Source: Microbacterium jejuense | Lineage (GTDB): Bacteria > Actinomycetota > Actinomycetes > Actinomycetales > Microbacteriaceae | Direction of reading: 5' to 3' | DNA length: 64,000 nt | Assembly: GCF_019511665.1 (NCBI RefSeq) | Contig: NZ_JAEUAW010000004.1 | Location: forward strand, 328,340-392,339 | Shown: one piece after another, positions 9,243-17,829 of the stretch | How the letters are laid out: every line of letters begins with the position of its first letter | Numbering within the stretch: the stretch's first letter is position 1 | Made by a program: the position numbers and the translations under genes | The notes under the pieces: model-generated | Seen by the model: the letters and a program-made list of their open reading frames with translations, nothing else | What the model was told of the DNA's origin: nothing | Database searches by the model: none

Positions 9243-9288
9243 GGATGCCCCGGCCCGGGCCCACGAGGGACCTGGGACCGGGGCATCC
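9243..9288. terminator. Bidirectional terminator between MOSC gene and fba
   Basis: Inverted repeat GGATGCCCCGG (9243-9253) and CCGGGGCATCC (9278-9288), 11 bp perfect, lying between two convergent genes. The arms end in the dispersed GGATGCC heptamer. Confidence 0.85.
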
Positions 9289-9301
9289 GATCGCTTGCGG
9301 G

Positions 9302-10333
9302 TTACGCGGCGAGGCTCTTGCCCGCGGAACCGAGCTGCTGCGTGGCCTCGACCACACGGGCGGCCATGGCGGACTCGGCGAGCTTGCCCCACGCGCGCGG
9401 GTCGTACGCCTTCTTGTTGCCCACCTCGCCGTCGACCTTCAGCACGCCGTCGTAGTTCTGGAACATGAAGCCCGCGACCGAGCGCGTGAAGGCGTACTGC
9501 GTGTCGGTGTCGATGTTCATCTTGACGACGCCGTTGGCGACCGCGAGGGCGATCTCTTCGTCGGTCGAGCCGCTGCCGCCGTGGAACACGAGGTCCAGCG
9601 GCTTCGGGCCGGTGCCGAAGCGCGACGCGATGCCCTCCTGGATCTCGCCGAGGAGCTCGGGCTTGAGCTTGACGTTGCCCGGCTTGTAGACGCCGTGGAC
9701 GTTCCCGAAGGTGAGGGCGGCGATGTAGCGGCCCTGGTCGCCCAGGCCCAGCGCCTCGACGAACTGCGCGACGTCGCCGGTGGTGGTGTAGAGCGCGTCG
9801 TTGGTGCCCTCGTGCTTGACGCCGTCCTCCTCGCCGCCGACGACGCCGATCTCGACCTCGAGGATCGCGTTGATCGCCTTCATGCGGGGGAGCAGCTCCT
9901 TGGCGATCTCGATGTTCTCAGCGAGCGGCACCGCCGAGCCGTCCCACATGTGGGACTGGAAGATGGGGTTGCCGCCTTCGGCAACGACCTGCTCGGACGC
10001 CTTGATGAGCGGCAGCACGAAGTCCTCGAGTGCGGGCTTCGGGCAGTGGTCGGTGTGCAGCGCGACCGTGATGGGGTAGTTCTTGGCGACCTCGTGGACG
10101 AAGGCCGCGAACGCGAGCGCTCCGGTCGCACGGCCCTTGACGGAGTGCCCGGCGAAGTAGTCGGCGCCGCCCGTCGTGACCTGGATGATGCCGTCGGAGC
10201 CGGCTTCGGTGAGGCCCTGCAGGACGGCGTTGACCGACTGCGAGCTGGCGGCGTTGATGGCGGGATACGCGAAGCCACCGGCCTTCGCGCGGTCCAGCAT
10301 GTCGGCGTACTGCTCGGGGGTGGCGACGGGCAT
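9302..10333 (-). CDS. fbaA: Class II fructose-bisphosphate aldolase
   Basis: Zinc-dependent aldolase that cleaves and forms fructose 1,6-bisphosphate in glycolysis and gluconeogenesis; cytosolic. The 343 residues have the class II pattern: ALHTDHCPKP with the zinc ligand His and catalytic Asp, HMWDGSAVPL, and the phosphate-binding VFHGGSGSTDEEI and KMNIDTDTQYA. ATG 10333 is preceded by AAAGGGAG, and a -10 TAGGAT lies at 10373-10368, giving a short leader of about 28 nt. Divergent neighbour glpX performs the opposing gluconeogenic step, so the two share one regulatory interval. Confidence 0.97.
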   Translation of the reverse strand: MPVATPEQYADMLDRAKAGGFAYPAINAASSQSVNAVLQGLTEAGSDGIIQVTTGGADYFAGHSVKGRATGALAFAAFVHEVAKNYPITVALHTDHCPKPALEDFVLPLIKASEQVVAEGGNPIFQSHMWDGSAVPLAENIEIAKELLPRMKAINAILEVEIGVVGGEEDGVKHEGTNDALYTTTGDVAQFVEALGLGDQGRYIAALTFGNVHGVYKPGNVKLKPELLGEIQEGIASRFGTGPKPLDLVFHGGSGSTDEEIALAVANGVVKMNIDTDTQYAFTRSVAGFMFQNYDGVLKVDGEVGNKKAYDPRAWGKLAESAMAARVVEATQQLGSAGKSLAA

Positions 10334-10367
10334 GAGTGCTCCCTTTAGTAGATGCGGGTCACGAAGA

Positions 10368-10373
10368 ATCCTA
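10368..10373 (-). promoter_or_regulatory. -10 element of fba
   Basis: TAGGAT on the minus strand, about 34 nt before the ATG. The leader contains AAAGGGAG, so unlike most neighbours this gene has a normal ribosome-binding site. Confidence 0.5.
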
Positions 10374-10511
10374 CCGAAGGCGGATTTCGTGAGTCGGATG
10401 CCGGCGGCCCGGGCTCGTCCGGGAAAACCGCGTCCCTGACGCTCGTGAAAGAAAAGCGATTCCTTCGTGTCCAGCCGGCCGAAAGTCCAGGAGAAGGCAC
10501 GGGAGCCTGGC

Positions 10512-10517
10512 TAGGCT
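10512..10517 (+). promoter_or_regulatory. -10 element of leaderless glpX
   Basis: TAGGCT, 6 nt before the ATG at 10524. Confidence 0.6.
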
Positions 10518-10523
10518 GACCGC

Positions 10524-11513
10524 ATGGTGAGCCTGACCGCGGATATGAGTCCTCTGCACCCCGACCGTAACCTCGCGCTGGAACTGGTGCGTGCGACCGA
10601 AGCCGCGGCGATCCGCGCGGTGCCGTTCATCGGACGCGGTGCCAAGGAGGCGGCGGACGGCGCCGCCGTCGACGCGATGCGGGCGTTCTTCACGACCGTC
10701 AACTTCGACGGCACCATCGTCATCGGCGAGGGCGAGAAGGACGAGGCTCCGATGCTCTACAACGGGGAGCGCGTCGGCAACGGCCGCGGGCCCCGGGCAG
10801 ACGTCGCCGTCGACCCGATCGACGGCACCTCGCTGACTGCGGCCGGGCGCAACAACGCGCTGTCGGTGATCGCCGTCTCCGACCACGGCACGATGCTCGA
10901 CGCGTCGAGCGTGTTCTACATGGACAAGCTGGTCACCGGCCCCGCCGGCGTCGGCGTCGTCGACATCCGCCTGCCGATCGGAGAGAACATCCGCCTGCTG
11001 GCCAAGGCGCTCGGCAAGCCGGTCGACGAGATCGTGGTGTCGGTGCTGCACCGTCCGCGCCACGAGCAGCTCATCGACGAGATCCGCGCCGCCGGCGCCG
11101 GTACGCGGCTCATGAGCGACGGCGATGTCGCCGGCGGCATCAACGCCGCTCGGCACAACGCCCGCACCGACATGTGCGTCGGCATCGGCGGAAGCCCCGA
11201 GGGCATCGTGACCGCATGTGCCATCAAGGCGCTCGGCGGACACATCCAGGGCCGGCTGTGGGCGCGCGACGACGACGAGAAGCAGCGCGGACGGGACGCC
11301 GGCCTCAAGCTCGACGGCTACGTGTACGAGGCGGATGAGCTCGTCAAGGGCAACAACACGATCTTCGTCGCGACGGGCGTGACGGACGGCGCGCTCGTCG
11401 CGGGGGTGCGTCGCGAAGGCGGCTACGTCTATACCGAGAGCGTCGTGCTGCGCGGCGCTTCGGGCACGCTGCGCCGCATCTCGTCGGAGCACCTCGTCTC
11501 CAAATGGCTGTGA
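10524..11513 (+). CDS. glpX: Fructose-1,6-bisphosphatase class II
   Basis: Gluconeogenic phosphatase producing fructose 6-phosphate; metal dependent. The 329 residues include the lithium-sensitive phosphatase-fold motifs TIVIGEGEKDEAPML and DVAVDPIDGTSLTAAG (metal-binding Asp/Glu). They also include the GlpX blocks GGSPEGIVTACAIKALGG and FVATGVTDGALVAGVR. The start at 10524 is supported by the leaderless -10. An internal ATG at 10545 (MSPLHPDRN) is an alternative but has no signal. In actinobacteria this is usually the sole FBPase. Adjacent fba and nearby fumC form a central-carbon cluster. Confidence 0.97.
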   Translation: MVSLTADMSPLHPDRNLALELVRATEAAAIRAVPFIGRGAKEAADGAAVDAMRAFFTTVNFDGTIVIGEGEKDEAPMLYNGERVGNGRGPRADVAVDPIDGTSLTAAGRNNALSVIAVSDHGTMLDASSVFYMDKLVTGPAGVGVVDIRLPIGENIRLLAKALGKPVDEIVVSVLHRPRHEQLIDEIRAAGAGTRLMSDGDVAGGINAARHNARTDMCVGIGGSPEGIVTACAIKALGGHIQGRLWARDDDEKQRGRDAGLKLDGYVYEADELVKGNNTIFVATGVTDGALVAGVRREGGYVYTESVVLRGASGTLRRISSEHLVSKWL

Positions 11514-11654
11514 CGCGGCTTGCGTGACCGTTGTGACTCAAGTGACCGGTGATGCTCCTGTGACTGTTTCGTGACCTGAGCGGCAGAGAACTCTGGCAGA
11601 ATCGACCTGGTGTCGAGGGGGACACGAAGGTGTTCCTGACGCAAGGAGTTGACG

Positions 11655-11867
11655 ATGTCTGCGCAGTCCGGTGACTCGTCGCAGCCCCAGACGGGCGCGC
11701 ATGCCGTGGTCGCGAACGCGATCGATCCCGCTCGTCGACCGGACGTCCTGCTACGCGTGCGACGGGACGAGGGCCACGAGATCAGCGCGTGGTGGATGAT
11801 CGGCGCGTTCGTCGGCGTCTCGGCGGCCGTCATCCTGCTGCTGAGCTTCGTTCCCGGCGGCGCCTGA
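11655..11867 (+). CDS. Small single-pass membrane protein of unknown function
   Basis: 70 residues: a hydrophilic N-terminus, an Arg-rich stretch (ARRPDVLLRVRRDEGHE) and one C-terminal helix (WMIGAFVGVSAAVILLLSFV), so N-in topology is expected. ATG 11655 has AAGGAG 6 nt upstream, which decides against an in-frame TTG two codons earlier. Unlike its neighbours it has a long leader: the 141 bp after glpX contain a -10-like CAGAAT at about 11597-11602. No family recognised. Confidence 0.75.
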   Translation: MSAQSGDSSQPQTGAHAVVANAIDPARRPDVLLRVRRDEGHEISAWWMIGAFVGVSAAVILLLSFVPGGA

Positions 11868-11888
11868 GCCTCGTCGTCGCCCCGGGGC

Positions 11889-13217
11889 TCAATCTCGGGA
11901 GGACGCGATGCGCGTGCGCACGTCGCCGAGTTCGGCCTCCGCGGCCCGCGGCTCCGCATCCGGAGCGGTCGTCGGCGACTCGAGCCCTGGCAGCGTCTCG
12001 TCGAGCATCTCGGGTGCGGTGAGCCGTCGGGGACTCTTCTCGATCGTCGCGGGTTCGGCCACGGCGTCGAGCTTGGTCGCGTCGATGCCGGGGAACTTCC
12101 GCGCACTCACGAGCACGCGGGTCTCGAGCGAGCCCGCGAAGCGGTTGTAGCTGTCGACGGTGCGCTCGATCGCGCGGCGCAGATCGTCGGCGTGCGAGGC
12201 GAGCGAACCCAGGCGCTCGTAGAGCTGATTGCCGAGGTCGAACAGGGCCCGCGCCTCTTGCGACACGTCCTGCTGCGTCCACGTGTAAGCGACGGTCTTG
12301 AGCACCGCCCACAGGTTGACCGGCGACGCGAGCGCGACGCGCCTGCCGAAGGCGTAGTCGAGCAGGGCGGGGTCCTCTCCGAGAGCGGCGGCCAGCAGCG
12401 ACTCGCTCGGCACGAAGCACACCACGAACTCGGGGCTCGACGAGAGCCCGGCCCAGTAGGTCTTGCGCGCGAGCGCGTCGACGTGGGCGCGCACCGCCTT
12501 GACGTGCTTGTCGAGCAGGCTCTGACGGCGCGCGGCTTCCGCCCCCTGCGCGGTCACGGGGATGGCGCTCGCCTCGAGGAACGCGTCGAGCGGGACCTTG
12601 GCGTCGACGGCGATCGCCTTGTCGCCGGGAAGGCGGATCACCATGTCGGGCCGGCCGGCTCCGGCATCCGTCGTGATGGAGGTCTGCAGGTCGAAGTCGA
12701 CGTGGCGCGTGAGCCCCGCCGCCTCGACGACACGGCGCAGCTGCGTCTCGCCCCACACTCCGCGCGTGCTGCCCGAGCGGAGTGCGCTCGCGAGCGACTC
12801 GGTCGTCGCCCGCAGCGCCTCGTCGGACTCGTGCGCACGCCGCAGCTGCTCGGCGAGCGTGCCGAACTGCGTGTGCCGATCGCGCTCGAGGTCGTCGACC
12901 TTGGCGTGCATCGCGGCGAGGGTCTCTTGCACCGGCGCCAGAGCCCGCAGCACGGACTGCTCGCGGCGCTCCCGCTCCTCGCGGGCGGCCTGGTCGTGGC
13001 GCGCCTGCCCCGCGAGCTCGCGGTACAGCAGCAGCTGGTGGTCGAGCTGGGCCTGGACGCCCTGACGTGCCGCCTCGGAGGCCGCCAGCCGCGCGGTGAG
13101 CTCGGCGTGGTCGCGCGCGCCGCGCGCGGCTCCGCGGGCGAGGCCCATCGCCCATCCGGCGATCGCGCCCAGCACGAGGGCGACGATCACCACGACACTG
13201 ATCACGACGGCATCCAT
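11889..13217 (-). CDS. rmuC: RmuC-family DNA recombination protein
   Basis: Putative nuclease-fold protein that limits inversions at short repeats in E. coli. The 442 residues have an N-terminal membrane anchor (VVISVVVIVALVLGAIAGWAMGL), then a long charged coiled coil to about residue 130. The RmuC domain follows: RGVWGETQLRRVVEAAG, DMVIRLPGDKAIAVDAKVPLDAF, then the FVPSES and PVNLWAVLKTVAYTW blocks. An acidic tail of about 60 residues follows. ATG 13217 is set by the start of the anchor; the frame upstream is GC-rich without start signals. Convergent with the small membrane gene, 21 bp apart. Confidence 0.92.
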   Translation of the reverse strand: MDAVVISVVVIVALVLGAIAGWAMGLARGAARGARDHAELTARLAASEAARQGVQAQLDHQLLLYRELAGQARHDQAAREERERREQSVLRALAPVQETLAAMHAKVDDLERDRHTQFGTLAEQLRRAHESDEALRATTESLASALRSGSTRGVWGETQLRRVVEAAGLTRHVDFDLQTSITTDAGAGRPDMVIRLPGDKAIAVDAKVPLDAFLEASAIPVTAQGAEAARRQSLLDKHVKAVRAHVDALARKTYWAGLSSSPEFVVCFVPSESLLAAALGEDPALLDYAFGRRVALASPVNLWAVLKTVAYTWTQQDVSQEARALFDLGNQLYERLGSLASHADDLRRAIERTVDSYNRFAGSLETRVLVSARKFPGIDATKLDAVAEPATIEKSPRRLTAPEMLDETLPGLESPTTAPDAEPRAAEAELGDVRTRIASSRD

Positions 13218-13273
13218 GCCCACATCGTGCCCCGGGGCTCCGACATCGCCGCGGCGGCGGGCCGCGGCATCCC

Positions 13274-13876
13274 TCACGCGACGGCGAACGAGACGGCCGG
13301 CGCGTCCGCCGACGCCAGCTGCGACACGCGCACGCCGACAGCCTCGGCGAGCTCGTCGATCGAGCCCGCCCCGACGCGGCGGGCGGCGTCGATCATGACG
13401 TGCGCGCACGCCAGCGCGTCGGCGGTGGCGTTGTGGTGCGGGAAGTCGGCGAACCCGGCCTCGGCGGCGACGAACGGCAGCCGGTACGACTCGAGGCGGT
13501 ACACCCTGCGCGCGACCTGCAGGCTGCACGCGTAGCGGTAGGCGGGGAAGTCGTCGCCGGTCGCGTCGCACGCGCGCTTGATGACCGCCATGTCGAACCC
13601 GGCGTTGTGCGCCACGAGCACGTCGTCACCGGTGAACGCGACGAGGTCCGCGAGCTGGTCGCTCCAGCCCGGGGCGCCCACGACGTCCTCGGGCTGGATG
13701 CCGTGGATGCGCACGTTGAGCTCGAAGAAGACGTCGTGGCCCGCGGGCGGCCGGATGAGCCAGCCGGTCTGGTCGACGATCTCGCCGTCGCGGACGCGGA
13801 CGAGCCCGACCGCGCATGCCGACGCGTTGCTGGAGTTCGCCGTCTCGAAGTCGATCGCGGTGAAGTCCAGTGCCAC
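13274..13876 (-). CDS. DEDDh 3'-5' exonuclease (DnaQ/epsilon-like)
   Basis: Stand-alone proofreading-type exonuclease of 200 residues. ExoI motif is AIDFETAN (Asp9, Glu11), ExoII is LVAHNAGFDMAVIKRA, and ExoIII is HHNATADALACAHVM with the His and last Asp, so the DEDDh set is complete. No BRCT or polymerase domain is present. GTG 13876 is chosen because the ExoI motif follows at once and GGAGG lies just upstream, though only one base from the codon, so the start is not certain. Likely roles are DNA repair or single-strand DNA/RNA trimming. Confidence 0.9.
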   Translation of the reverse strand: MALDFTAIDFETANSSNASACAVGLVRVRDGEIVDQTGWLIRPPAGHDVFFELNVRIHGIQPEDVVGAPGWSDQLADLVAFTGDDVLVAHNAGFDMAVIKRACDATGDDFPAYRYACSLQVARRVYRLESYRLPFVAAEAGFADFPHHNATADALACAHVMIDAARRVGAGSIDELAEAVGVRVSQLASADAPAVSFAVA

Positions 13877-13952
13877 GCCTCCAGACTCACCCGGCCGCGC
13901 CGCATCCGGCAGAAGGCGCGCCGGGAGCGGCACGCGGTCATAGGGTCGGAGC

Positions 13953-14726
13953 ATGGCCAGTCGCGAAGAGATGTCGCTGTCGTTCGGTTCCGCCGCAGGT
14001 GCCTATCAGTCGGGTCGCCCCGACTACCCGCGCGAAGCCGTGGACTGGATGCTGGAGCCCGTCCGCGAGCACGACCGGGCGCTGCGGGTCGCCGACGTCG
14101 GCGCCGGCACCGGCAAGCTCACGCGCACGATCGTCGAGGCGGGCGCCGAGGTCGTCGCGATCGACCCGGACTCCGACATGCTGACCGCGCTGCGCGAGAA
14201 CGTCCACGGCGTGCCCACCTTCGTGGGGACGGCCGAGCGGATGCCGCTTCCCGACGCATCCGTCGACGCGGTGCTGCTGGGCCAGGCGTGGCACTGGGTC
14301 GATGTCGCCGCGGCGTCGGCCGAAGCGGGACGCGTCCTGCGCGCGGGAGGCGTGCTGGGCCTCGTGTGGAACATCCGCGACGAGTCCGACCCGTGGGTGG
14401 CCCGGCTGACGGCGGCCATGCACGGGAGCCACGCCGAGGAGATGCTCGCCGGCGACGGGCCGCGCGTCGCCGCCCCGTTCGGAGGCCTCGACGAGCGGCG
14501 GTGGGCCTGGACCCGCACGCTCACGCGATCCGCGCTGCTGGACATGGTGGCATCCCGCAGCTACATCATCACCGCGACGGAGGCCGAGCGCGCGGAGATC
14601 CTCGCGAGCGTCGGAGACCTGTTCGACGAGCGCCGCCGCACCGAGGCCGCGACGACCGGCGCCGACGGAGCCGAGACGATCACGCTGCCGTACCTGACGC
14701 GCGCGTACCGCGCCATCCGCCCCTGA
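13953..14726 (+). CDS. Class I SAM-dependent methyltransferase
   Basis: 257 residues with a Rossmann-type SAM-binding core: motif I VADVGAGTGKLTRTIV, post-I acidic end VVAIDPD, and motif LRAGGVLGLVWN. The fold resembles UbiE/Methyltransf_11 proteins. The substrate is not predictable. Predicted leaderless: TAGGGT at 13941-13946 lies 6 nt before the ATG. Divergent from the exonuclease gene; 51 bp before ychF. Confidence 0.9.
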   Translation: MASREEMSLSFGSAAGAYQSGRPDYPREAVDWMLEPVREHDRALRVADVGAGTGKLTRTIVEAGAEVVAIDPDSDMLTALRENVHGVPTFVGTAERMPLPDASVDAVLLGQAWHWVDVAAASAEAGRVLRAGGVLGLVWNIRDESDPWVARLTAAMHGSHAEEMLAGDGPRVAAPFGGLDERRWAWTRTLTRSALLDMVASRSYIITATEAERAEILASVGDLFDERRRTEAATTGADGAETITLPYLTRAYRAIRP

Positions 14727-14777
14727 CCGAGCCGCGCGGCCGGGCGCGGCATCCCGCCCCAACTAGACTGGGTGCCC

Positions 14778-15851
14778 GTGGCTCTCACCATCGGAATCGT
14801 CGGACTCCCGAACGTCGGCAAGTCGACCCTCTTCAACGCCCTGACCAAGAACCAGGTGCTCGCGGCGAACTACCCGTTCGCGACGATCGAGCCCAACATC
14901 GGCGTGGTCAACCTGCCCGACCCGCGGCTCGACAAGCTCGCCGAGATCTTCGGTTCCGAGCGCATCCTGCCGGCCGCCGTGTCGTTCGTCGACATCGCCG
15001 GCATCGTGCGCGGCGCCTCCGAGGGTGAGGGGCTCGGCAACAAGTTCCTCGCCAACATCCGCGAGGCCGACGCGATCGCGCAGGTGGTGCGAGGCTTCGC
15101 CGACGATGACGTCGTGCACGTCGAGGGCACCGTGAACCCGCAGAACGACATGGAGACCATCAACGCCGAGCTGCAGCTGGCCGACCTCGAGACGCTCGAG
15201 AAGGCCATCACGCGGTACGAGAAGGAGGTGCGCGGCAAGAAGCTCGATCCCGCGGTGCTCCAGACCGCGATCGACGCGCGCGACGCGCTGCAGCGCGGCG
15301 AGCTGCTGTCGGCCTCGAAGATCGACCTCGCCCCGATCAAGGAGCTGGGCCTGCTTACCGCGAAGCCGTTCATCTTCGTCTTCAACGTCGACGAGAGCGT
15401 TCTGACGGATGCCGCGCGCAAGGCGGAGCTCGAGGCCCTGGTCGCCCCCGCGAAGGCCGTCTTCCTCGACGCGAAAATCGAGTCCGAGCTCATCGACCTC
15501 GATCCCGAGGACGCCGCCGAGCTGCTGGCGTCGACAGGTCAGGACGAGTCCGGCCTCGACCAGCTCGCCCGCATCGGCTTCGACACGCTGGGCCTGCAGA
15601 CCTACCTCACCGCGGGCCCCAAGGAGGCCCGCGCGTGGACCATCGGCAAGGGCTGGAAGGCCCCGCAGGCGGCCGGCGTCATCCACACCGACTTCGAGAA
15701 GGGCTTCATCAAGGCGGAGGTCATCTCGTTCGACGACCTCGTCGAGACCGGGTCCGTGGTCGAGGCCCGCGCGAAAGGCAAGGCGCGCCTGGAGGGCAAG
15801 GACTACGTCATGCAGGACGGCGACGTGGTGGAGTTCCGCTTCAACGTCTAG
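14778..15851 (+). CDS. ychF: Redox-regulated ATPase YchF (Obg-like)
   Basis: Ribosome-associated P-loop protein of the Obg/OLA1 family that prefers ATP; linked to stress responses and translation. The 357 residues show G1 GLPNVGKST (9-17), G3 DIAGIVRGASEGEGLG, the G4 equivalent with NVDE, a coiled-coil insert and the C-terminal TGS domain (IHTDFEKGFIKAEVISFDDL). GTG 14778 (protein ALTIGIVGLPN) matches family starts. An in-frame GTG at 14772 is closer to the -10 than expected. TAGACT at 14764-14769 lies 8 nt upstream and suggests a leaderless mRNA. Confidence 0.96.
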   Translation: MALTIGIVGLPNVGKSTLFNALTKNQVLAANYPFATIEPNIGVVNLPDPRLDKLAEIFGSERILPAAVSFVDIAGIVRGASEGEGLGNKFLANIREADAIAQVVRGFADDDVVHVEGTVNPQNDMETINAELQLADLETLEKAITRYEKEVRGKKLDPAVLQTAIDARDALQRGELLSASKIDLAPIKELGLLTAKPFIFVFNVDESVLTDAARKAELEALVAPAKAVFLDAKIESELIDLDPEDAAELLASTGQDESGLDQLARIGFDTLGLQTYLTAGPKEARAWTIGKGWKAPQAAGVIHTDFEKGFIKAEVISFDDLVETGSVVEARAKGKARLEGKDYVMQDGDVVEFRFNV

Positions 15852-15859
15852 GCCGCGCC

Positions 15860-16417
15860 TCAGCGAGGGGTCGGGTCCGGACGCGAGTAGGTCAGGGCGA
15901 GGTTGCCCTTCGGAAACGACCTGACGTCGATCAGCTTCAGCCGCGTGAGCCGGGTGAACAGCGGGCTGCCCCCGCCGTGCGCGAAGGGGCCGACCAGCAG
16001 GTGGTACTCGTCCACGAGGTCCGCGCGGACGAGCGCCTGGGCGAACCGCACGCCGCCGTGCGCGAGGATCGGGCCGCCGTCCTGCGCCTTCAACCTCGCG
16101 ACCTCGGTGGCGAGATCCCCGGAGCAGACGGTCGTCGTCTCCCACGGGGTGTCGATCGGCGAGCGGGAGAAGACGACCTTCGGGATCGAGTTCATCGCGT
16201 CGGCCTCGGGTCCCTCCTGGAACGGCCAGTACCCGGCCATGTCGCGATAGGTGCGGGCGCCCATCGCGTGGACACCCGCCGAGCCGAGCACCGTGGCCAT
16301 GTGCGCCACGAACTCCTCGTCCTCGTCGTACTCGAAGAAGAAGTCGTCGCGTACGCCGGCGGGCGCTGCGGCGTACCCGTCGAGGGAGAGGCTCTGTCGG
16401 AGGACCAGCGGGCGCAT
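15860..16417 (-). CDS. Dihydrofolate reductase/RibD C-terminal family reductase
   Basis: 185-residue NADPH-dependent reductase-fold protein (RibD_C/YwjB-like). Visible blocks are the N-terminal LRQSLSLDGYAA, the central HAMGARTYRDMAGYWPF, and the cofactor-binding ILAHGGVRFAQALVRADLVDEYHL. Such small proteins are usually not the essential DHFR, and the substrate is unknown. ATG 16417 is chosen with GGGAG 5 nt upstream, four codons inside a longer reading. Convergent with ychF with only 8 bp between, so no terminator separates them. Confidence 0.88.
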   Translation of the reverse strand: MRPLVLRQSLSLDGYAAAPAGVRDDFFFEYDEDEEFVAHMATVLGSAGVHAMGARTYRDMAGYWPFQEGPEADAMNSIPKVVFSRSPIDTPWETTTVCSGDLATEVARLKAQDGGPILAHGGVRFAQALVRADLVDEYHLLVGPFAHGGGSPLFTRLTRLKLIDVRSFPKGNLALTYSRPDPTPR

Positions 16418-16482
16418 GACGACTCCCACGGTACCCAGCCCCGTCCCCTCCGTCGATGCCGTGTCGTCCGCGGGGCCCTCAA

Positions 16483-16488
16483 TAGAAT
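16483..16488 (+). promoter_or_regulatory. -10 element of the alpha/beta hydrolase gene
   Basis: TAGAAT about 75 nt before the TTG start. The gene therefore has a leader of about 70 nt and a real ribosome site (GAGAGGAA, 16551-16558). Confidence 0.5.
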
Positions 16489-16563
16489 GGAGCCCAGGGC
16501 GGGCGCGTCCGCTCGGCCTGCCGTGCGCGTCCTGTCCGCCTTCGACCCACGAGAGGAAACACC

Positions 16564-17256
16564 TTGGCTGACACCCAGATCTTCGAACCCGACGGCCGCG
16601 CGATCCCCTTCGTCGACGAGGGGACCAACAGCGGTCCCGCCGTGGTGCTGATCCCGGGTCGGGGCCTGAACATCAGCTACCTGGGCCCGCTGGCCCACGC
16701 GCTGGTCGAGGAGGACTTCCGCATCGTGCGCATCGGGCCGCGGCATCCCTCTTCCGCGGCGGACGCCGTCGTGTCGATGCATGACCTCGCCCAGGACGTC
16801 GTCGACGTCATGGACCACATCGGTCTCGGCCACGCCTGGGTCGGCGGCCATGCCTTCGGCGGATCGGTCGCCCGCGCCGTGTCTCTGGACCACCTCGACC
16901 GCGTCGGCGGCGTGCTGCTGCTCGGCGTCGAGGGCGCCGAGCAGACCGACGAGCTGAACGCCGGCGGCTCCGAGATCCCCGAGGGCGCCCGCGACGCCGA
17001 AGTCGACGCCATGCAGCGAGCGGCTCAGGATGCCACACCCGACCTCGAATGGTCGTCCCTGGCTCCCGCCGTGCCCGTCCTGGTGATCCAGGGCACCGAA
17101 GACACGCTGACCCCGGTCGCGAACGGCGAGCGCCTGCAGCAGTCCGCCCCCGACCGGGTGAGCGTCGTCGCCGTCGAGGGCGGAGGGCACCTGTTCCCGG
17201 TCACGCACGTCGGTGCGACGTCGTGGCCCATCGAGGACTACCTCGACTGGGACTGA
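16564..17256 (+). CDS. Alpha/beta-hydrolase fold protein with Ala at nucleophile position
   Basis: 230 residues with an alpha/beta-hydrolase fold. The strand-nucleophile elbow reads WVGGHAFGGS, i.e. Gly95-His96-Ala97-Phe98-Gly99 where active enzymes have Ser, Asp or Cys at the central position. The acid (Asp180 in GTEDTLTP) and His (His209 in EGGGHLF) of the triad appear intact. A serine hydrolase mechanism is therefore not expected as read; it may use another mechanism, bind ligand only, or be inactive. The TTG start is supported by GAGAGGAA about 5 nt upstream. No operon partner. Confidence 0.85.
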   Translation: MADTQIFEPDGRAIPFVDEGTNSGPAVVLIPGRGLNISYLGPLAHALVEEDFRIVRIGPRHPSSAADAVVSMHDLAQDVVDVMDHIGLGHAWVGGHAFGGSVARAVSLDHLDRVGGVLLLGVEGAEQTDELNAGGSEIPEGARDAEVDAMQRAAQDATPDLEWSSLAPAVPVLVIQGTEDTLTPVANGERLQQSAPDRVSVVAVEGGGHLFPVTHVGATSWPIEDYLDWD

Positions 17257-17303
17257 CCTGCGAGTTCGGCGCGGCGCAGCGGCCGACCCGCTAGCTTCGG
17301 AGG

Positions 17304-17768
17304 ATGTTCTGGACGCGAAGCGGCCCCGCCGTCGTCGGGATGATCCTGCTGGGCGCGGCGATCGGCGCGGTGCTCCTGCTGCTGATGTCCGTCTTCATGT
17401 CGGATCGCGGTGAGGGCGGGCCGGCGATGGCGTTCCTGATGGCGGTCATCGGGCTCGTGTACGGGGGGCTGTACGGGCTCGTCCCGGCAGCGCTGTGCGC
17501 GGCACTGCTTCTCACCGACCTCCGCGGCCGTCGCTCCCCGAGCTTCCGCATCGCGGTGGGCACCCTCGGCGCTGCGGTCGGCGCGGCGATCCCCGAACTC
17601 GTCTTCTTCGCGCGCGCGCTGTTCCCCTTCGCCGACGCCTGGGTGTACTTCCCGCGGTACATCGCGATCGGCGTGGTGATGGCGGCGATCTCCGCCGTGG
17701 TCGCCGCCCCGCTTCTCGCCTGGGGCGAGCGGCGGAGCAGCCGCGCCGTGGCGCACGCCGTCGCGTGA
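17304..17768 (+). CDS. Hypothetical membrane protein (four helices)
   Basis: 154 residues with four predicted transmembrane helices (for example VVGMILLGAAIGAVLLLLMSVF and YIAIGVVMAAISAVVAAPLL). I recognise no family. Leaderless start: TAGCTT at 17292-17297, 6 nt before ATG 17304. Stand-alone gene, convergent with the broken flavoprotein gene. Confidence 0.75.
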   Translation: MFWTRSGPAVVGMILLGAAIGAVLLLLMSVFMSDRGEGGPAMAFLMAVIGLVYGGLYGLVPAALCAALLLTDLRGRRSPSFRIAVGTLGAAVGAAIPELVFFARALFPFADAWVYFPRYIAIGVVMAAISAVVAAPLLAWGERRSSRAVAHAVA

Positions 17769-17829
17769 GGGCGCGCGCCGTGCGGGCCGCTCGCATCGGC
17801 GCCGGTTCAGCCGGGTGCCGCCTCCGCGT

